NCBI RefSeq assembly: GCF_019977355.1
Contig: NZ_AP024655.1
Coordinates: forward strand, 2,418,001-2,482,000
Direction: 5' to 3'
Origin: Arthrobacter sp. NicSoilB8
Lineage (GTDB): Bacteria; Actinomycetota; Actinomycetes; Actinomycetales; Micrococcaceae
DNA length: 64,000 nt
The translations under genes were made by a program, and so were the position numbers. A model generated the notes under the pieces. It ran no database searches. It saw only the letters and a list, made by a program, of their open reading frames with translations, and was not told the origin of the DNA. Position 1 is the stretch's first letter. Each line of letters opens with the position of its first letter. Below are positions 1 through 7,701 of the stretch, one piece after another.

Positions 1-1
1 G

Positions 2-1678
2 TTTGTGCCCGGCCGGATCGTGGACGACGCTTCAGCCCTCGCCGTGGTCCGCAAGGATGCCGCCGCGTACATCGAGCTCACCGGCCTGGACGCCGAAGCC
101 GACGCCATACTGGCCGCCTGGCTCCGCGATCCGGGCGCCGCGAAGGTGATTCACGGGTTCAAACCCGCGCTGAAGACCTTCACCGCCCGCGGGCTCGATC
201 TCGACGGCGTGGTGGACGACACGGCGATCTCCGGCTACCTCATCCAGCCGGACCGCCGCAGCTATGAACTGGCCGAACTCGCCCAGCACCACCTGAAGAT
301 GACCGTGTCCACGGAGGCGGCCAAGACCGGCCAGCTGGAGCTCGCGTTCGGCGGCGAGGACGAGGCCGCCGCGGCCGGCGCGCTGGTCCAGCAGGCCGCC
401 GTCGTGCATGTCCTGAGCCACCACTTCGAAACGGAACTGAGGGCCCGCAAAGCCCAGGAGCTTCTGACGAGCCTCGAACTGCCCGTCGGCCGGGTCCTTG
501 CCCAGATGGAACTCACCGGTATCGCCGTCTCCATGGAGCGCATGGACGACCAGCTCGCCGACCTCGCCAAGGTGATCGACAACGCCCAGGAGCAGGCCTT
601 CGCCGCGATCGGGCACGAAGTCAACCTCGGTTCGCCCAAGCAGCTGCAGACCGTGCTGTTCGACGAACTCGGCCTGCCCAAGACGAAGAAGATCAAATCC
701 GGCTACACCACCGACGCGGCCTCGCTCAAGACGCTGCTGGAGAAGACCGGCCACGAATTCCTGGTTCAGCTGATGGCCCACCGTGAGTCCTCGAAGCTGC
801 GGCAGATGGTGGAAAGCCTCAAGAAGTCCGTGGCGGACGACGGCCGGATCCACACCACCTACGCGCAGAACGTGGCCGCCACCGGCCGCATTTCCTCCAA
901 CAACCCGAACCTGCAGAACATCCCGGTCCGCAGCGAGGAGGGCCGCCGGGTCCGCAGCATCTTCGTGGTGAGCGAGGGCTATGACTGCCTCCTGTCTGCG
1001 GACTACTCGCAGATCGAAATGCGGATCATGGCGCACCTCTCCGGCGACGCCGGCCTCATCGCGGCATACAAGGAGGGCGAGGACCTGCACCGCTTCGTCG
1101 GTTCTCACATCTTCCACGTGCCGCCGGCCGAGGTCACCAGCGCCATGCGCTCCAAGGTCAAGGCGATGTCCTACGGGCTGGCCTACGGGCTGACGTCCTT
1201 CGGGCTCTCCAAGCAGCTGGAAATCTCCGTGGACGAGGCCCGGACGCTCATGAAGGAATACTTTGAACGCTTCGGCGCTGTCCGCGACTACCTCCGAGGC
1301 GTCGTGGAACAGGCCCGGATCGACGGCTACACAGCCACGATCGAGGGCCGCCGCCGCTACCTGCCGGACCTGACCAGCACCGACCGGCAACTGCGCGAAA
1401 TAGCCGAGCGGGTGGCCCTGAACTCACCCATCCAGGGGTCCGCGGCGGATATCATCAAGCGCGCCATGCTGGGCGTCTCCGGCGCGCTGGCCGAGCAGGG
1501 CCTGAAATCTCGCATGCTGCTGCAGGTCCATGATGAACTGGTCCTCGAAGTCGCCAAGGGCGAGCGCGAGGCCGTTGAAAGGCTTGTGACCGAGCAGATG
1601 GGTTCGGCCGCGAACCTGAGCGTGCCGCTAGACGTCCAGATCGGCATCGGCTCCAGCTGGTACGAGGCCGGCCACTAA
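2..1678 (+). CDS. polA: DNA polymerase I, C-terminal part (5' end outside the window)
   Basis: DNA polymerase I fills gaps in excision repair and replaces Okazaki primers. The reading frame is open from base 2, so the gene starts upstream. About 558 residues remain of a family near 880-900; the 5'-nuclease domain is missing only because the window begins here. The first ~200 residues are a proofreading-like fold without the usual acidic DxE motif, so exonuclease activity looks lost, as in many Gram-positive Pol I enzymes. Polymerase motif A (DYSQIE) is at nt 1001-1018, motif B (RSKVKAMSYGLAYG) near nt 1148-1189 and motif C (QVHDELVLEV) near nt 1522-1551. Motif B has Tyr (nt 1172-1174) where E. 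coli has Phe762. Identity is certain; loss of proofreading is inferred from missing residues. Confidence 0.97.
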   Translation, partial: FVPGRIVDDASALAVVRKDAAAYIELTGLDAEADAILAAWLRDPGAAKVIHGFKPALKTFTARGLDLDGVVDDTAISGYLIQPDRRSYELAELAQHHLKMTVSTEAAKTGQLELAFGGEDEAAAAGALVQQAAVVHVLSHHFETELRARKAQELLTSLELPVGRVLAQMELTGIAVSMERMDDQLADLAKVIDNAQEQAFAAIGHEVNLGSPKQLQTVLFDELGLPKTKKIKSGYTTDAASLKTLLEKTGHEFLVQLMAHRESSKLRQMVESLKKSVADDGRIHTTYAQNVAATGRISSNNPNLQNIPVRSEEGRRVRSIFVVSEGYDCLLSADYSQIEMRIMAHLSGDAGLIAAYKEGEDLHRFVGSHIFHVPPAEVTSAMRSKVKAMSYGLAYGLTSFGLSKQLEISVDEARTLMKEYFERFGAVRDYLRGVVEQARIDGYTATIEGRRRYLPDLTSTDRQLREIAERVALNSPIQGSAADIIKRAMLGVSGALAEQGLKSRMLLQVHDELVLEVAKGEREAVERLVTEQMGSAANLSVPLDVQIGIGSSWYEAGH

Positions 1679-1720
1679 CGGTTAACCGGTTCGGGCGCCG
1701 CCGGGACCGCGGGATTCAGC

Positions 1721-1770
1721 AGTTCTCAGTCGTTCTCAGCAGTTCTCAGCAGTTCTCAGCAGTTCTCAGG
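1721..1770 (+). repeat. Five tandem 10-bp repeats before the Eis-like gene
   Basis: The decamer AGTTCTCAGC occurs five times head to tail (starts at 1721, 1731, 1741, 1751, 1761). The second copy begins CG instead of AG and two copies differ in the last base. The array ends directly at the ribosome binding site (AGGGGGAGA) of the gene starting at 1782. A 10-bp period is about one helical turn. It could be a slippage-prone spacer or stacked protein sites; the sequence does not say which. Confidence 0.85.
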
Positions 1771-1781
1771 GGGAGAAACAC

Positions 1782-3068
1782 GTGGCAGAAAAGTACGAAC
1801 TCAGGCGGTTCCGCGCGGCTGAAAAGGACTCGCCGGACTACGCGCGGGGCGCCGCGTGGCTGCGGGGCGTCGGGATCGGTTTTTACGACGAGCCCCGCAA
1901 GGACGACTTCGTGGACAAGGTCATGGCCATGTACCGCGTGGACGACCGTGAGATGACCGGCGTCTACCAGTCCGGGGCCGTCGCGGCCCACTCGCTGGCA
2001 GCGGACGTCCCGGTGGCGACGTTCGCCACCCTGCGCAAGGACCTGAACATCGGTTACGGCCGGCAGCTGGAAGCCCAGCTCGTCACCGCCGTCACGGTGC
2101 GCGGGACCCACCGCCGGCAGGGCCTGCTGCGGCGGATGATGACCGGTGACCTCGCCGCGGCCAAGGCGGACGGCGTCGCGATGGCGGCGCTCACGGCCTC
2201 GGAGGCGTCGATCTACGGCCGGTTCGGCTACGGTGTGGCGACCTTTGAGCGCAGCATCAAGGTCGACACCGGGCCGCGCTTCCGGCTGCGCCACGAGCCC
2301 ACCGGCTCGGTGGAGATCGCCGACCGCAAGGTCCTGCTGGACCTTGCCCCGGAAGTTTTTGGGCGGGTCCACAGCGCCTTGCCCGGGTCGATCTCGCGGC
2401 AGGAGGCCTACCGGCTGCGGTCTTCGGGCATGCTCAGCCGCGACGGCGGCGAAGACGAGGCCATTCGCTGTGCGCTGCACTACGACGCCGCGGGCACCGT
2501 GGACGGTTATGTGGCCTACAAGTTCGCCGGCTGGGAAACCAAGCCGTACACGATGGAGGTTGTCGACCTCGTGGCGGCGACCGACGCCGCGTACCTGGAG
2601 TTGTGGCAGTTCCTGGGCAGCATCGACCTCGTGGAGCGGATCAGCTGGCAGGAGGCGCCGGTGGACGACCCCCTGACCTGGGCCCTCGAGGATCCCCGCT
2701 GCGTCGAGTCCTCGGACCACCGGGACATGCTGTGGCTGCGCGTCCTGGACCCCGCGCGGGTTCTGGGCGCCCGGCGCTACTCGACCGACGGAACCCTGGT
2801 TCTGGCCGTGCGGGACAGCCTGGGTTTCGCCGCCGGCACCTTCGCCCTGACGGTCAGCGGGGGAGAGGCCTCGGTGACGCCGGCTCCGGAGGCCCTGCCG
2901 GACCTGTCGCTGGACGTCGCGGACCTCGGCTCCATCTACCTGGGAGCCGTCTGTCCCGTGACGCTGAAAGCCGCCGGCCGGATCACCGAACACACAACCG
3001 GGGCGGCGCTGACGGCGAGACTCATGTTCGCCGTCGAACGCTCACCGCACTGCCCCACCCACTTCTAG
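1782..3068 (+). CDS. Eis-family GNAT N-acetyltransferase
   Basis: This 428-residue protein has the layout of Eis (enhanced intracellular survival) acetyltransferases: an N-terminal GNAT domain with the acetyl-CoA loop in VTVRGTHRRQGLLRRMM (about residues 105-121), a second GNAT-like domain and a C-terminal SCP2-like domain. Eis proteins acetylate amines, including several positions on aminoglycosides, and act as hexamers. The last residue is Phe, matching the family in which the free C-terminal carboxylate of Phe takes part in catalysis. The GTG start follows a strong RBS (GGGGGAGA, about 7 nt upstream). It stands alone between polA and rpsA. The substrate here is unknown. Confidence 0.88.
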   Translation: MAEKYELRRFRAAEKDSPDYARGAAWLRGVGIGFYDEPRKDDFVDKVMAMYRVDDREMTGVYQSGAVAAHSLAADVPVATFATLRKDLNIGYGRQLEAQLVTAVTVRGTHRRQGLLRRMMTGDLAAAKADGVAMAALTASEASIYGRFGYGVATFERSIKVDTGPRFRLRHEPTGSVEIADRKVLLDLAPEVFGRVHSALPGSISRQEAYRLRSSGMLSRDGGEDEAIRCALHYDAAGTVDGYVAYKFAGWETKPYTMEVVDLVAATDAAYLELWQFLGSIDLVERISWQEAPVDDPLTWALEDPRCVESSDHRDMLWLRVLDPARVLGARRYSTDGTLVLAVRDSLGFAAGTFALTVSGGEASVTPAPEALPDLSLDVADLGSIYLGAVCPVTLKAAGRITEHTTGAALTARLMFAVERSPHCPTHF

Positions 3069-3121
3069 CCGGCCGGCCGCGCGGCCCGGGGCCGGCCCCC
3101 GCGGGAACGGCCCTGGGCGCT

Positions 3122-3151
3122 TTGACCCGCGTTCACGGAAACGACTAGACT
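3122..3151 (+). promoter_or_regulatory. Candidate housekeeping promoter of rpsA
   Basis: TTGACC (3122-3127) and TAGACT (3146-3151) are separated by 18 bp and match a sigma-70-class promoter. The start codon of rpsA is about 157 nt further on, so the transcript would have a long 5' leader (about 3158-3308). No riboswitch was recognised in the leader, although S1 mRNA is autoregulated in other bacteria. Confidence 0.65.
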
Positions 3152-3308
3152 AAACGGGCGTGTACTACGTGCGCGCATCTACAATCCACAAAATCAGGAT
3201 GACCCGGCGGATCACTTGTTGTTACGCCGTATTCTTGGCCTGCATTCCATAATGCGGGCAAAGCGGTTTGCCTGACCGACTAACTATCCACAACGGAGCC
3301 CCTACTAC

Positions 3309-4784
3309 ATGACCATCACCTCCACCGAGAAGCCCGGTACCCCCGTAGTCGCCATTAACGACATCGGTACCGCTGAGGACTTCCTCGCAGCTGTCGACGC
3401 CACCATCAAGTACTTCAACGACGGAGACCTCGTCGAAGGTACCGTCGTCAAGGTCGACCGCGACGAAGTTCTGCTCGACATCGGTTACAAAACCGAAGGT
3501 GTCATTCCCTCCCGCGAGCTTTCCATCAAGCACGACGTTGACCCCGGAGACGTCGTCTCCGTTGGCGATCAGGTCGAAGCCCTGGTGCTCACCAAGGAAG
3601 ACAAAGAAGGCCGCCTGATCCTCTCCAAGAAGCGCGCTCAGTACGAGCGTGCCTGGGGCGACATCGAGAAGGTCAAGGAAGAAGACGGTGTTGTCACCGG
3701 TACCGTCATCGAGGTTGTCAAGGGTGGTCTTATCCTCGACATCGGTCTGCGCGGCTTCCTGCCCGCATCCCTCGTCGAGATGCGCCGTGTGCGCGACCTT
3801 GCTCCGTACATCGGTCAGCAGATCGAAGCCAAGATCATCGAGCTGGACAAGAACCGCAACAACGTTGTTCTTTCCCGCCGTGCATGGCTCGAGCAGACCC
3901 AGTCCGAGGTCCGCTCCACGTTCCTCAACAAGCTGGAAAAGGGCCAGGTCCGTCCCGGCGTCGTTTCCTCCATCGTCAACTTCGGTGCCTTCGTGGACCT
4001 GGGCGGCGTAGACGGCCTGGTTCACGTTTCCGAGCTGTCCTGGAAGCACATCGACCACCCGTCCGAGGTTGTCGAAGTTGGCCAGGAAGTCACCGTCGAG
4101 GTTCTCGAGGTCGACCTGGACCGCGAGCGCGTCTCCCTGTCGCTCAAGGCTACGCAGGAAGACCCGTGGCAGACCTTCGCCCGCACCCACGCCCTCGGGC
4201 AGGTTGTTCCGGGTAAGGTCACCAAGCTCGTTCCGTTCGGCGCGTTCGTTCGCGTTGAAGACGGCATCGAAGGCCTGGTCCACATCTCCGAGCTCGCCGT
4301 GCGTCACGTTGAACTGGCCGAGCAGGTTGTCTCCGTTGGCGACGAGCTGTTCGTCAAGGTCATCGACATCGACCTCGAGCGCCGCCGCATCTCGCTCTCC
4401 CTCAAGCAGGCTAACGAGGGCGTCGACGCCGACAGCACCGAATTCGACCCGGCACTCTACGGCATGGCCGCCGAGTACGACGAAGAGGGCAACTACAAGT
4501 ACCCGGAGGGCTTCGACCCGGAGTCCAACGAGTGGCTTGAAGGCTACGAGAACCAGCGCGCCGCCTGGGAGCAGCAGTACGCTGACGCCCAGACCCGCTG
4601 GGAAGCCCACAAGAAGCAGGTTGCCCAGCACGCTGCCGACGACGCTGCAGCTGCAACGTCCGGTGAGAGCGACTCCGGCACCACCAGCTACTCCTCCGAG
4701 CCGGCTGCCGCCGAAGCCGGTGCAGGCACGCTTGCCTCGGACGAGGCTCTTGCGGCTCTGCGCGAGAAGCTGACCGGCAACTAA
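3309..4784 (+). CDS. rpsA: 30S ribosomal protein S1
   Basis: S1 binds mRNA and helps load it on the 30S subunit. Four S1 (OB-fold) repeats are visible at about residues 36-105, 122-189, 208-277 and 294-363, the last two with the typical NFGAFVDLGGVDGLVHVSELS pattern. The remaining ~125 residues are acidic and Ala/Ser-rich. At 491 residues it has the four-repeat actinobacterial form, shorter than the six-repeat E. coli protein. Codon use is strongly biased to favoured C- or G-ending codons (GTC, GAG, AAG), as expected for high expression. It is followed by a strong terminator and then non-coding repeats. In actinobacteria it commonly lies between polA and coaE, as here. Confidence 0.98.
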   Translation: MTITSTEKPGTPVVAINDIGTAEDFLAAVDATIKYFNDGDLVEGTVVKVDRDEVLLDIGYKTEGVIPSRELSIKHDVDPGDVVSVGDQVEALVLTKEDKEGRLILSKKRAQYERAWGDIEKVKEEDGVVTGTVIEVVKGGLILDIGLRGFLPASLVEMRRVRDLAPYIGQQIEAKIIELDKNRNNVVLSRRAWLEQTQSEVRSTFLNKLEKGQVRPGVVSSIVNFGAFVDLGGVDGLVHVSELSWKHIDHPSEVVEVGQEVTVEVLEVDLDRERVSLSLKATQEDPWQTFARTHALGQVVPGKVTKLVPFGAFVRVEDGIEGLVHISELAVRHVELAEQVVSVGDELFVKVIDIDLERRRISLSLKQANEGVDADSTEFDPALYGMAAEYDEEGNYKYPEGFDPESNEWLEGYENQRAAWEQQYADAQTRWEAHKKQVAQHAADDAAAATSGESDSGTTSYSSEPAAAEAGAGTLASDEALAALREKLTGN

Positions 4785-4892
4785 TTGCCCTTGTTCCTCG
4801 GGGAGTCCGCTCCCTGAGACCAGGCAGTAAGTAGCTTGAAGCGGCACCGTCGCGGTGCGCAATAACCAAGGTGCGCAGCAGTCAGGCGCACA

Positions 4893-4929
4893 GCAAAGGT
4901 GGCCGTCCCTCTGGGGCGGCCACCTTTGC
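4893..4929 (+). terminator. Intrinsic-type hairpin downstream of rpsA
   Basis: Arms GCAAAGGTGGCCG (4893-4905) and CGGCCACCTTTGC (4917-4929) are perfect complements. Bases 4906-4909 and 4913-4916 extend the stem (one T-G pair), leaving a three-base loop. The 17-pair stem lies about 110 nt after the rpsA stop. A weak T run follows, so it may need Rho or act as a 3'-end stabiliser. Confidence 0.7.
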
Positions 4930-4963
4930 GTTCCCCGGCCGTGGGCGGCCACGTTTGTGTTGC

Positions 4964-5310
4964 GGGACATGCTCCGCGGCCGCAGTCCCCACGGGACATG
5001 CCCATTCGTCGCGCCCTCCCCTTGGGGACATGCTCATTCCTGTCCGGGACATGCTCATTTTTGGGCCCGTTTGGAGGGCATGTGGGCAGGGCGCCCATTC
5101 CTGGCCCCGCGCATGGGACATGTCCATTCCTCGGGAGCACCCCTTACGGACATGCTCATTGGCCGGAGAGCGATGCCGTTCCGTTGATTCCGGACATGTC
5201 CGGCCTTGCCGCAAAACCCTTAGGGACATGCTCATTCCAGGACTGGTCCGGTGGGCATGTGGGCATCATGCCCGCTCCTGGCCCGGCGCGCGGGACATGT
5301 CCATCTCTGG
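4964..5310. repeat. Array of CATG-centred GGGACATG repeats, non-coding
   Basis: GGGACATG, or the close forms GGGCATG and CGGACATG, occurs at 4964, 4993, 5025, 5046, 5076, 5115, 5147, 5191, 5223, 5253 and 5292. Most copies continue as CTCATTCC or TCCATTCC. The copy at 5190-5203 is a perfect 14-bp palindrome (CCGGACATGTCCGG). A larger block is repeated imperfectly about 177 bp apart (5076 onward against 5253 onward). Open frames across this stretch are shared by both strands, lack recognisable domains and have no ribosome binding sites, so I call it non-coding. The rest of the gap to 5475 holds another palindrome (CGGACAGCTGTCCG, 5367-5380) and a hairpin (5378-5397). Confidence 0.85.
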
Positions 5311-5475
5311 CCCCGCCTCTTGGACACCCGGACACCTGGGCGACAAGGTTGGCTGTGCGCCCAGGACGGACAGCTGTCCGCGGGAATGGGCCCGCGGCGC
5401 TGTCCTTGACGGCTACCCGGCGTCAGGCGCAGGCTCGGCAGGTTGAGATTTCCGGCCGAAGACCCGGAAACTTCC

Positions 5476-5903
5476 ATGGCTGAAGCATTAGGCACCGTTG
5501 AATCGCAGGACACGGCCGGAAACCGCGGGTCCGTGGCCGCGGGGCATTGGTGCCGTCACCCTGTTGTGGAAGACCTTGCCGTTGCGAAGAGCTTTTACCA
5601 GGACATATTCAGGCTGCTGCTCATCTTCGAAGACGATGTCTCTGCCGTTTTCAAGTTCGCAAACACGTTGATCAATCTGCTTGACGTCGACGAGGCCGCG
5701 GGTCTCATTGAACCGACCATGGTCGCCAAGACGGATTCCGGCGCACGCTTTCAGTTCACCATCGAAGTGGACGAAGTCGACGTCATCTGCGCCAAGCTGT
5801 CACGCCGCGGAGCCGACCTTAGCGCCCCGATGGACCGGCTGTGGGGCATCCGCACCTCCTCTTTTCGCGACCCACCGGACGTGTCTGGGAAATCGCCCCC
5901 TAG
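5476..5903 (+). pseudogene. VOC/glyoxalase-family protein with a C-terminal frameshift
   Basis: From ATG 5476 the frame encodes a vicinal-oxygen-chelate protein: an N-terminal segment (HWCRHPVVEDLAVAKSFYQDIF) and a C-terminal half with VDEVDVICAKLSRRGADLSA and PMDRLWGIRTSSFRDP. Family members normally end DPxGHxWEIA. Here the frame reads DPPDVSGKSPP and runs on into the downstream repeats until 6042. Shifting by one base near 5877-5882 restores VWEIAP and an immediate stop at 5901-5903. A single-base deletion (real or a sequencing error) explains this. The VOC family includes glyoxalases, dioxygenases and bleomycin-type resistance proteins; the function of this copy is unknown. Repeat arrays flank it on both sides. 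Confidence 0.75.
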
Positions 5904-5946
5904 GAACCAGGCTGGTGCTGCCACTTTAGACTCGCGCAGCGGAGGG

Positions 5947-6180
5947 CATGTCCGGAGGTGGAAGGGTTGGCTGCGGGAGGGCATGCCCAGCCCTGGGTTC
6001 GCCCGATGGGCACAGGCGCACTATGCCCCATCTTCGCGGTGAGCGCGGGACATGTCCGGTGGTGGAAGGGTTGGCTGCGGGAGGGCATGTCCAGTCCTGG
6101 GTTCGCCCGATGGGCACAGGCGCACTATGCCCATTCTTCGCGGTGAGCGCGGGGCATGTCCGGTGGTGGCGGGGTTGGCC
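5947..6180. repeat. 104-bp tandem repeat (two full copies and a partial third)
   Basis: Copy 1 is 5947-6050, copy 2 is 6051-6154, and the start of a third copy runs from 6155 to about 6180. The full copies differ at about six positions. Each holds two CATG motifs (GGGCATGTCC and GGGACATGTCC) and the string GCCCATTCTT or a variant, the same elements as in the array at 4964-5310. The 104-bp period is not a multiple of three and open frames simply run through it, so it is not a coding repeat. The array lies between the broken VOC gene and the stop codon of the minus-strand GNAT gene (6195). Confidence 0.9.
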
Positions 6181-6194
6181 CGGGCACGAAGATG

Positions 6195-7016
6195 TCAACG
6201 CAGCGGGATCCTGCCCTTCACCGGGACTGTCGCATTGTCCGAGGCGGCACCTGCCACCAGTTCGGCGCCGGCGGATTTCAGCAGGGCGAGGGCGCCCACG
6301 TTGCCGGCGGTGGTGTCGGCCACCAGAACGGCTGCCCCGGCCGACGTAGCTCGGTCCTTCACGAGCCGCAGCGCTTCACGGCCAACGCCGCGGCCACGGA
6401 AGCTCCGGGCCAGCCAGATTCCGGTTTCGAGCGTGCCGCCAGCAGCGTCGCTGCCGCCACTGCCAAGGCCCGCACCACCAGCACCCCCGGCTTCAGCATC
6501 AGGCGGGGCCTCGCTACCGGCCCCGCCAGGGGTCAAGCCGGCCAAACCCCCGCCACCAGAAACCCCGCCACCAGAAACCCCGCCAACAGAAACCCCGCCA
6601 CCAGTAACCCCGCTGCCAGCATCAGCTGCGGCCCAGACACCGGTCAGAACGGCCAACCCGCCCCCAGCACCAGCCCCGCCACCGGGCAAACCGGGCCCGC
6701 CGGCCACGCCCCCGCCGGCAGCATCCGTCGGCTCAGCGCCCTTCCACTGCAGCCGGATAGACCCGGCCAATTGGCCGCCGCAGTCGATGGCCCAGCTCTT
6801 CTGCCGCGCGGGACCGTCCAGACCGGCCGCGGCGGCGCGGTGGAATTCGCGGAACCAGCTGATCCGGTCGGTGTTCCAGCCGGCGGCCGTGCCGAGGGGC
6901 GGGGTGACCTCGTCGGCGTCGGCCTCCCGAAGGGCGAGCTCGAGGAGCTGCTCAAGCACGGCCTCGGTGACGTCAATCAGGGCAACCTCGGGCGTCGGCT
7001 CAGCTGATGGGGACAT
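6195..7016 (-). CDS. GNAT acetyltransferase with a glycine-rich insertion
   Basis: The ends of this 273-residue protein match a GNAT fold: an N-terminal half with SWFREFHRAAAAGLDG and SWAIDCGGQLAGSIRL, and a C-terminal half with the acetyl-CoA motif WLARSFRGRGVGREALRLV and an asparagine-containing strand (TTAGNVGALALLKSAGA). Between them lie about 95-100 residues made almost entirely of Gly, Ala, Pro, Ser and Val, including GGVSVGGVSGGGVSGGG. The insertion replaces what is normally a short turn between beta strands. Its DNA contains four 15-bp repeats. The ATG start lies inside the end of yigZ (17-nt overlap), so the two genes are probably translationally coupled. The substrate is unknown. 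Confidence 0.8.
   Translation of the reverse strand: MSPSAEPTPEVALIDVTEAVLEQLLELALREADADEVTPPLGTAAGWNTDRISWFREFHRAAAAGLDGPARQKSWAIDCGGQLAGSIRLQWKGAEPTDAAGGGVAGGPGLPGGGAGAGGGLAVLTGVWAAADAGSGVTGGGVSVGGVSGGGVSGGGGLAGLTPGGAGSEAPPDAEAGGAGGAGLGSGGSDAAGGTLETGIWLARSFRGRGVGREALRLVKDRATSAGAAVLVADTTAGNVGALALLKSAGAELVAGAASDNATVPVKGRIPLR
6551..6610 (-). repeat. 15-bp coding minisatellite in the GNAT gene
   Basis: Four consecutive 15-bp units (starts 6551, 6566, 6581, 6596; plus-strand unit CGCCACCAGAAACCC) with a few substitutions, plus a partial unit after 6611. The period keeps the frame and encodes the GGVSG-type repeats of the insertion, so copy number can vary without breaking the protein. Confidence 0.85.
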
Positions 7017-7701
7017 CGATCCACTCCGTTTCTCCGGGGAACACTGATGCGCTGCCGGCAGTCATCGCGGCCACGCGGTCCGCGGCACGGGCCAGCTCCT
7101 CCGGATCATCCGGCAGCGCCAGCCGCAGGACAGTAGTTTGCGCCTCATAACCGGTTTCGGCCATAACATAGCCCGCGGCGCGCAGATCGTTCTCCAGCCG
7201 CCCGGCCGCGGCATGAGGCACCGGCACCGAGCAGATCCGCAGCCGGCGGCGCCGCACGAGCGGAGCAAGCTCCAGCGCCCCGGACACCGATTCGGAATAT
7301 GCGCGCACCAGGCCGCCGGCCCCCAGCAGGACCCCGCCGAAATAGCGCACCACCACCGCGGCGACGTCGCTCAGGTCGGCGACGCCGGGTGCGGTCTCGC
7401 GCTTCAGCAGCGCCTCCAGCATGGGGATGCCGGCAGTTCCGGACGGCTCGCCGTCGTCGTTGGACCGTTGCACGTTCCGGTCAGGGCCGAGCACGAAGGC
7501 GAAGCAGTGATGCCGCGCGTCATGGAATTCCCGGCGCAGGCCGGACAGGACGGTGCGGGCGGCGTCTTCGTCCGCCGTGCGCGCCAGGACGGTGATGAAC
7601 CGGGACCGCTTGACTTCGATTTCGTGGCGGAAGCCGGGTCCCGCAGCAAGGGTGGTGTATACGGAAGTCCTGCTCTCGGGGTAATCCGTCTCATCTGCCA
7701 C
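7000..7701 (-). CDS. YigZ/IMPACT (UPF0029) family protein
   Basis: This 233-residue protein shows the IMPACT-family N-terminal domain: KRSRFITVLARTADEDAA, then RREFHDARHHCFAFVLG, SNDDGEPSGTAGIPMLEAL and VVRYFGGVLLGAGGLVRAYS. The C-terminal part (about residues 145-225) fits the ferredoxin-like UPF0029 domain. Family members are linked to translation control (yeast and mammalian IMPACT/Yih1 act on the Gcn2 pathway), but the bacterial role is unclear. The GTG start has no RBS; TAAACT lies 6 nt upstream, predicting a leaderless mRNA. It is divergent from coaE with only 22 bp between start codons and overlaps the downstream GNAT gene. Confidence 0.88.
   Translation of the reverse strand: MADETDYPESRTSVYTTLAAGPGFRHEIEVKRSRFITVLARTADEDAARTVLSGLRREFHDARHHCFAFVLGPDRNVQRSNDDGEPSGTAGIPMLEALLKRETAPGVADLSDVAAVVVRYFGGVLLGAGGLVRAYSESVSGALELAPLVRRRRLRICSVPVPHAAAGRLENDLRAAGYVMAETGYEAQTTVLRLALPDDPEELARAADRVAAMTAGSASVFPGETEWIDVPIS

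Noticed and set aside
4855..5446. Open frames on both strands across the repeat array after rpsA
   Set aside because: They translate the GGGACATG repeats in several frames at once, have no RBS and no similarity to a domain; the DNA repeat is the better explanation.
4964..6180. CRISPR array
   Set aside because: Repeats are irregularly spaced or directly tandem, there are no unique 30-40 bp spacers of constant size and no cas genes nearby.
4964..6180. Insertion sequence or integron remnant
   Set aside because: No transposase or integrase fragment, no terminal inverted repeats bounding the region and no target duplication could be found.
5904..6349. Continuation of the VOC frame, and small open frames in the 104-bp repeat
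   Set aside because: The 104-bp period is not a multiple of three, so the repeat cannot be a coding repeat in one frame; protein repeats seen there come from frame-hopping copies.
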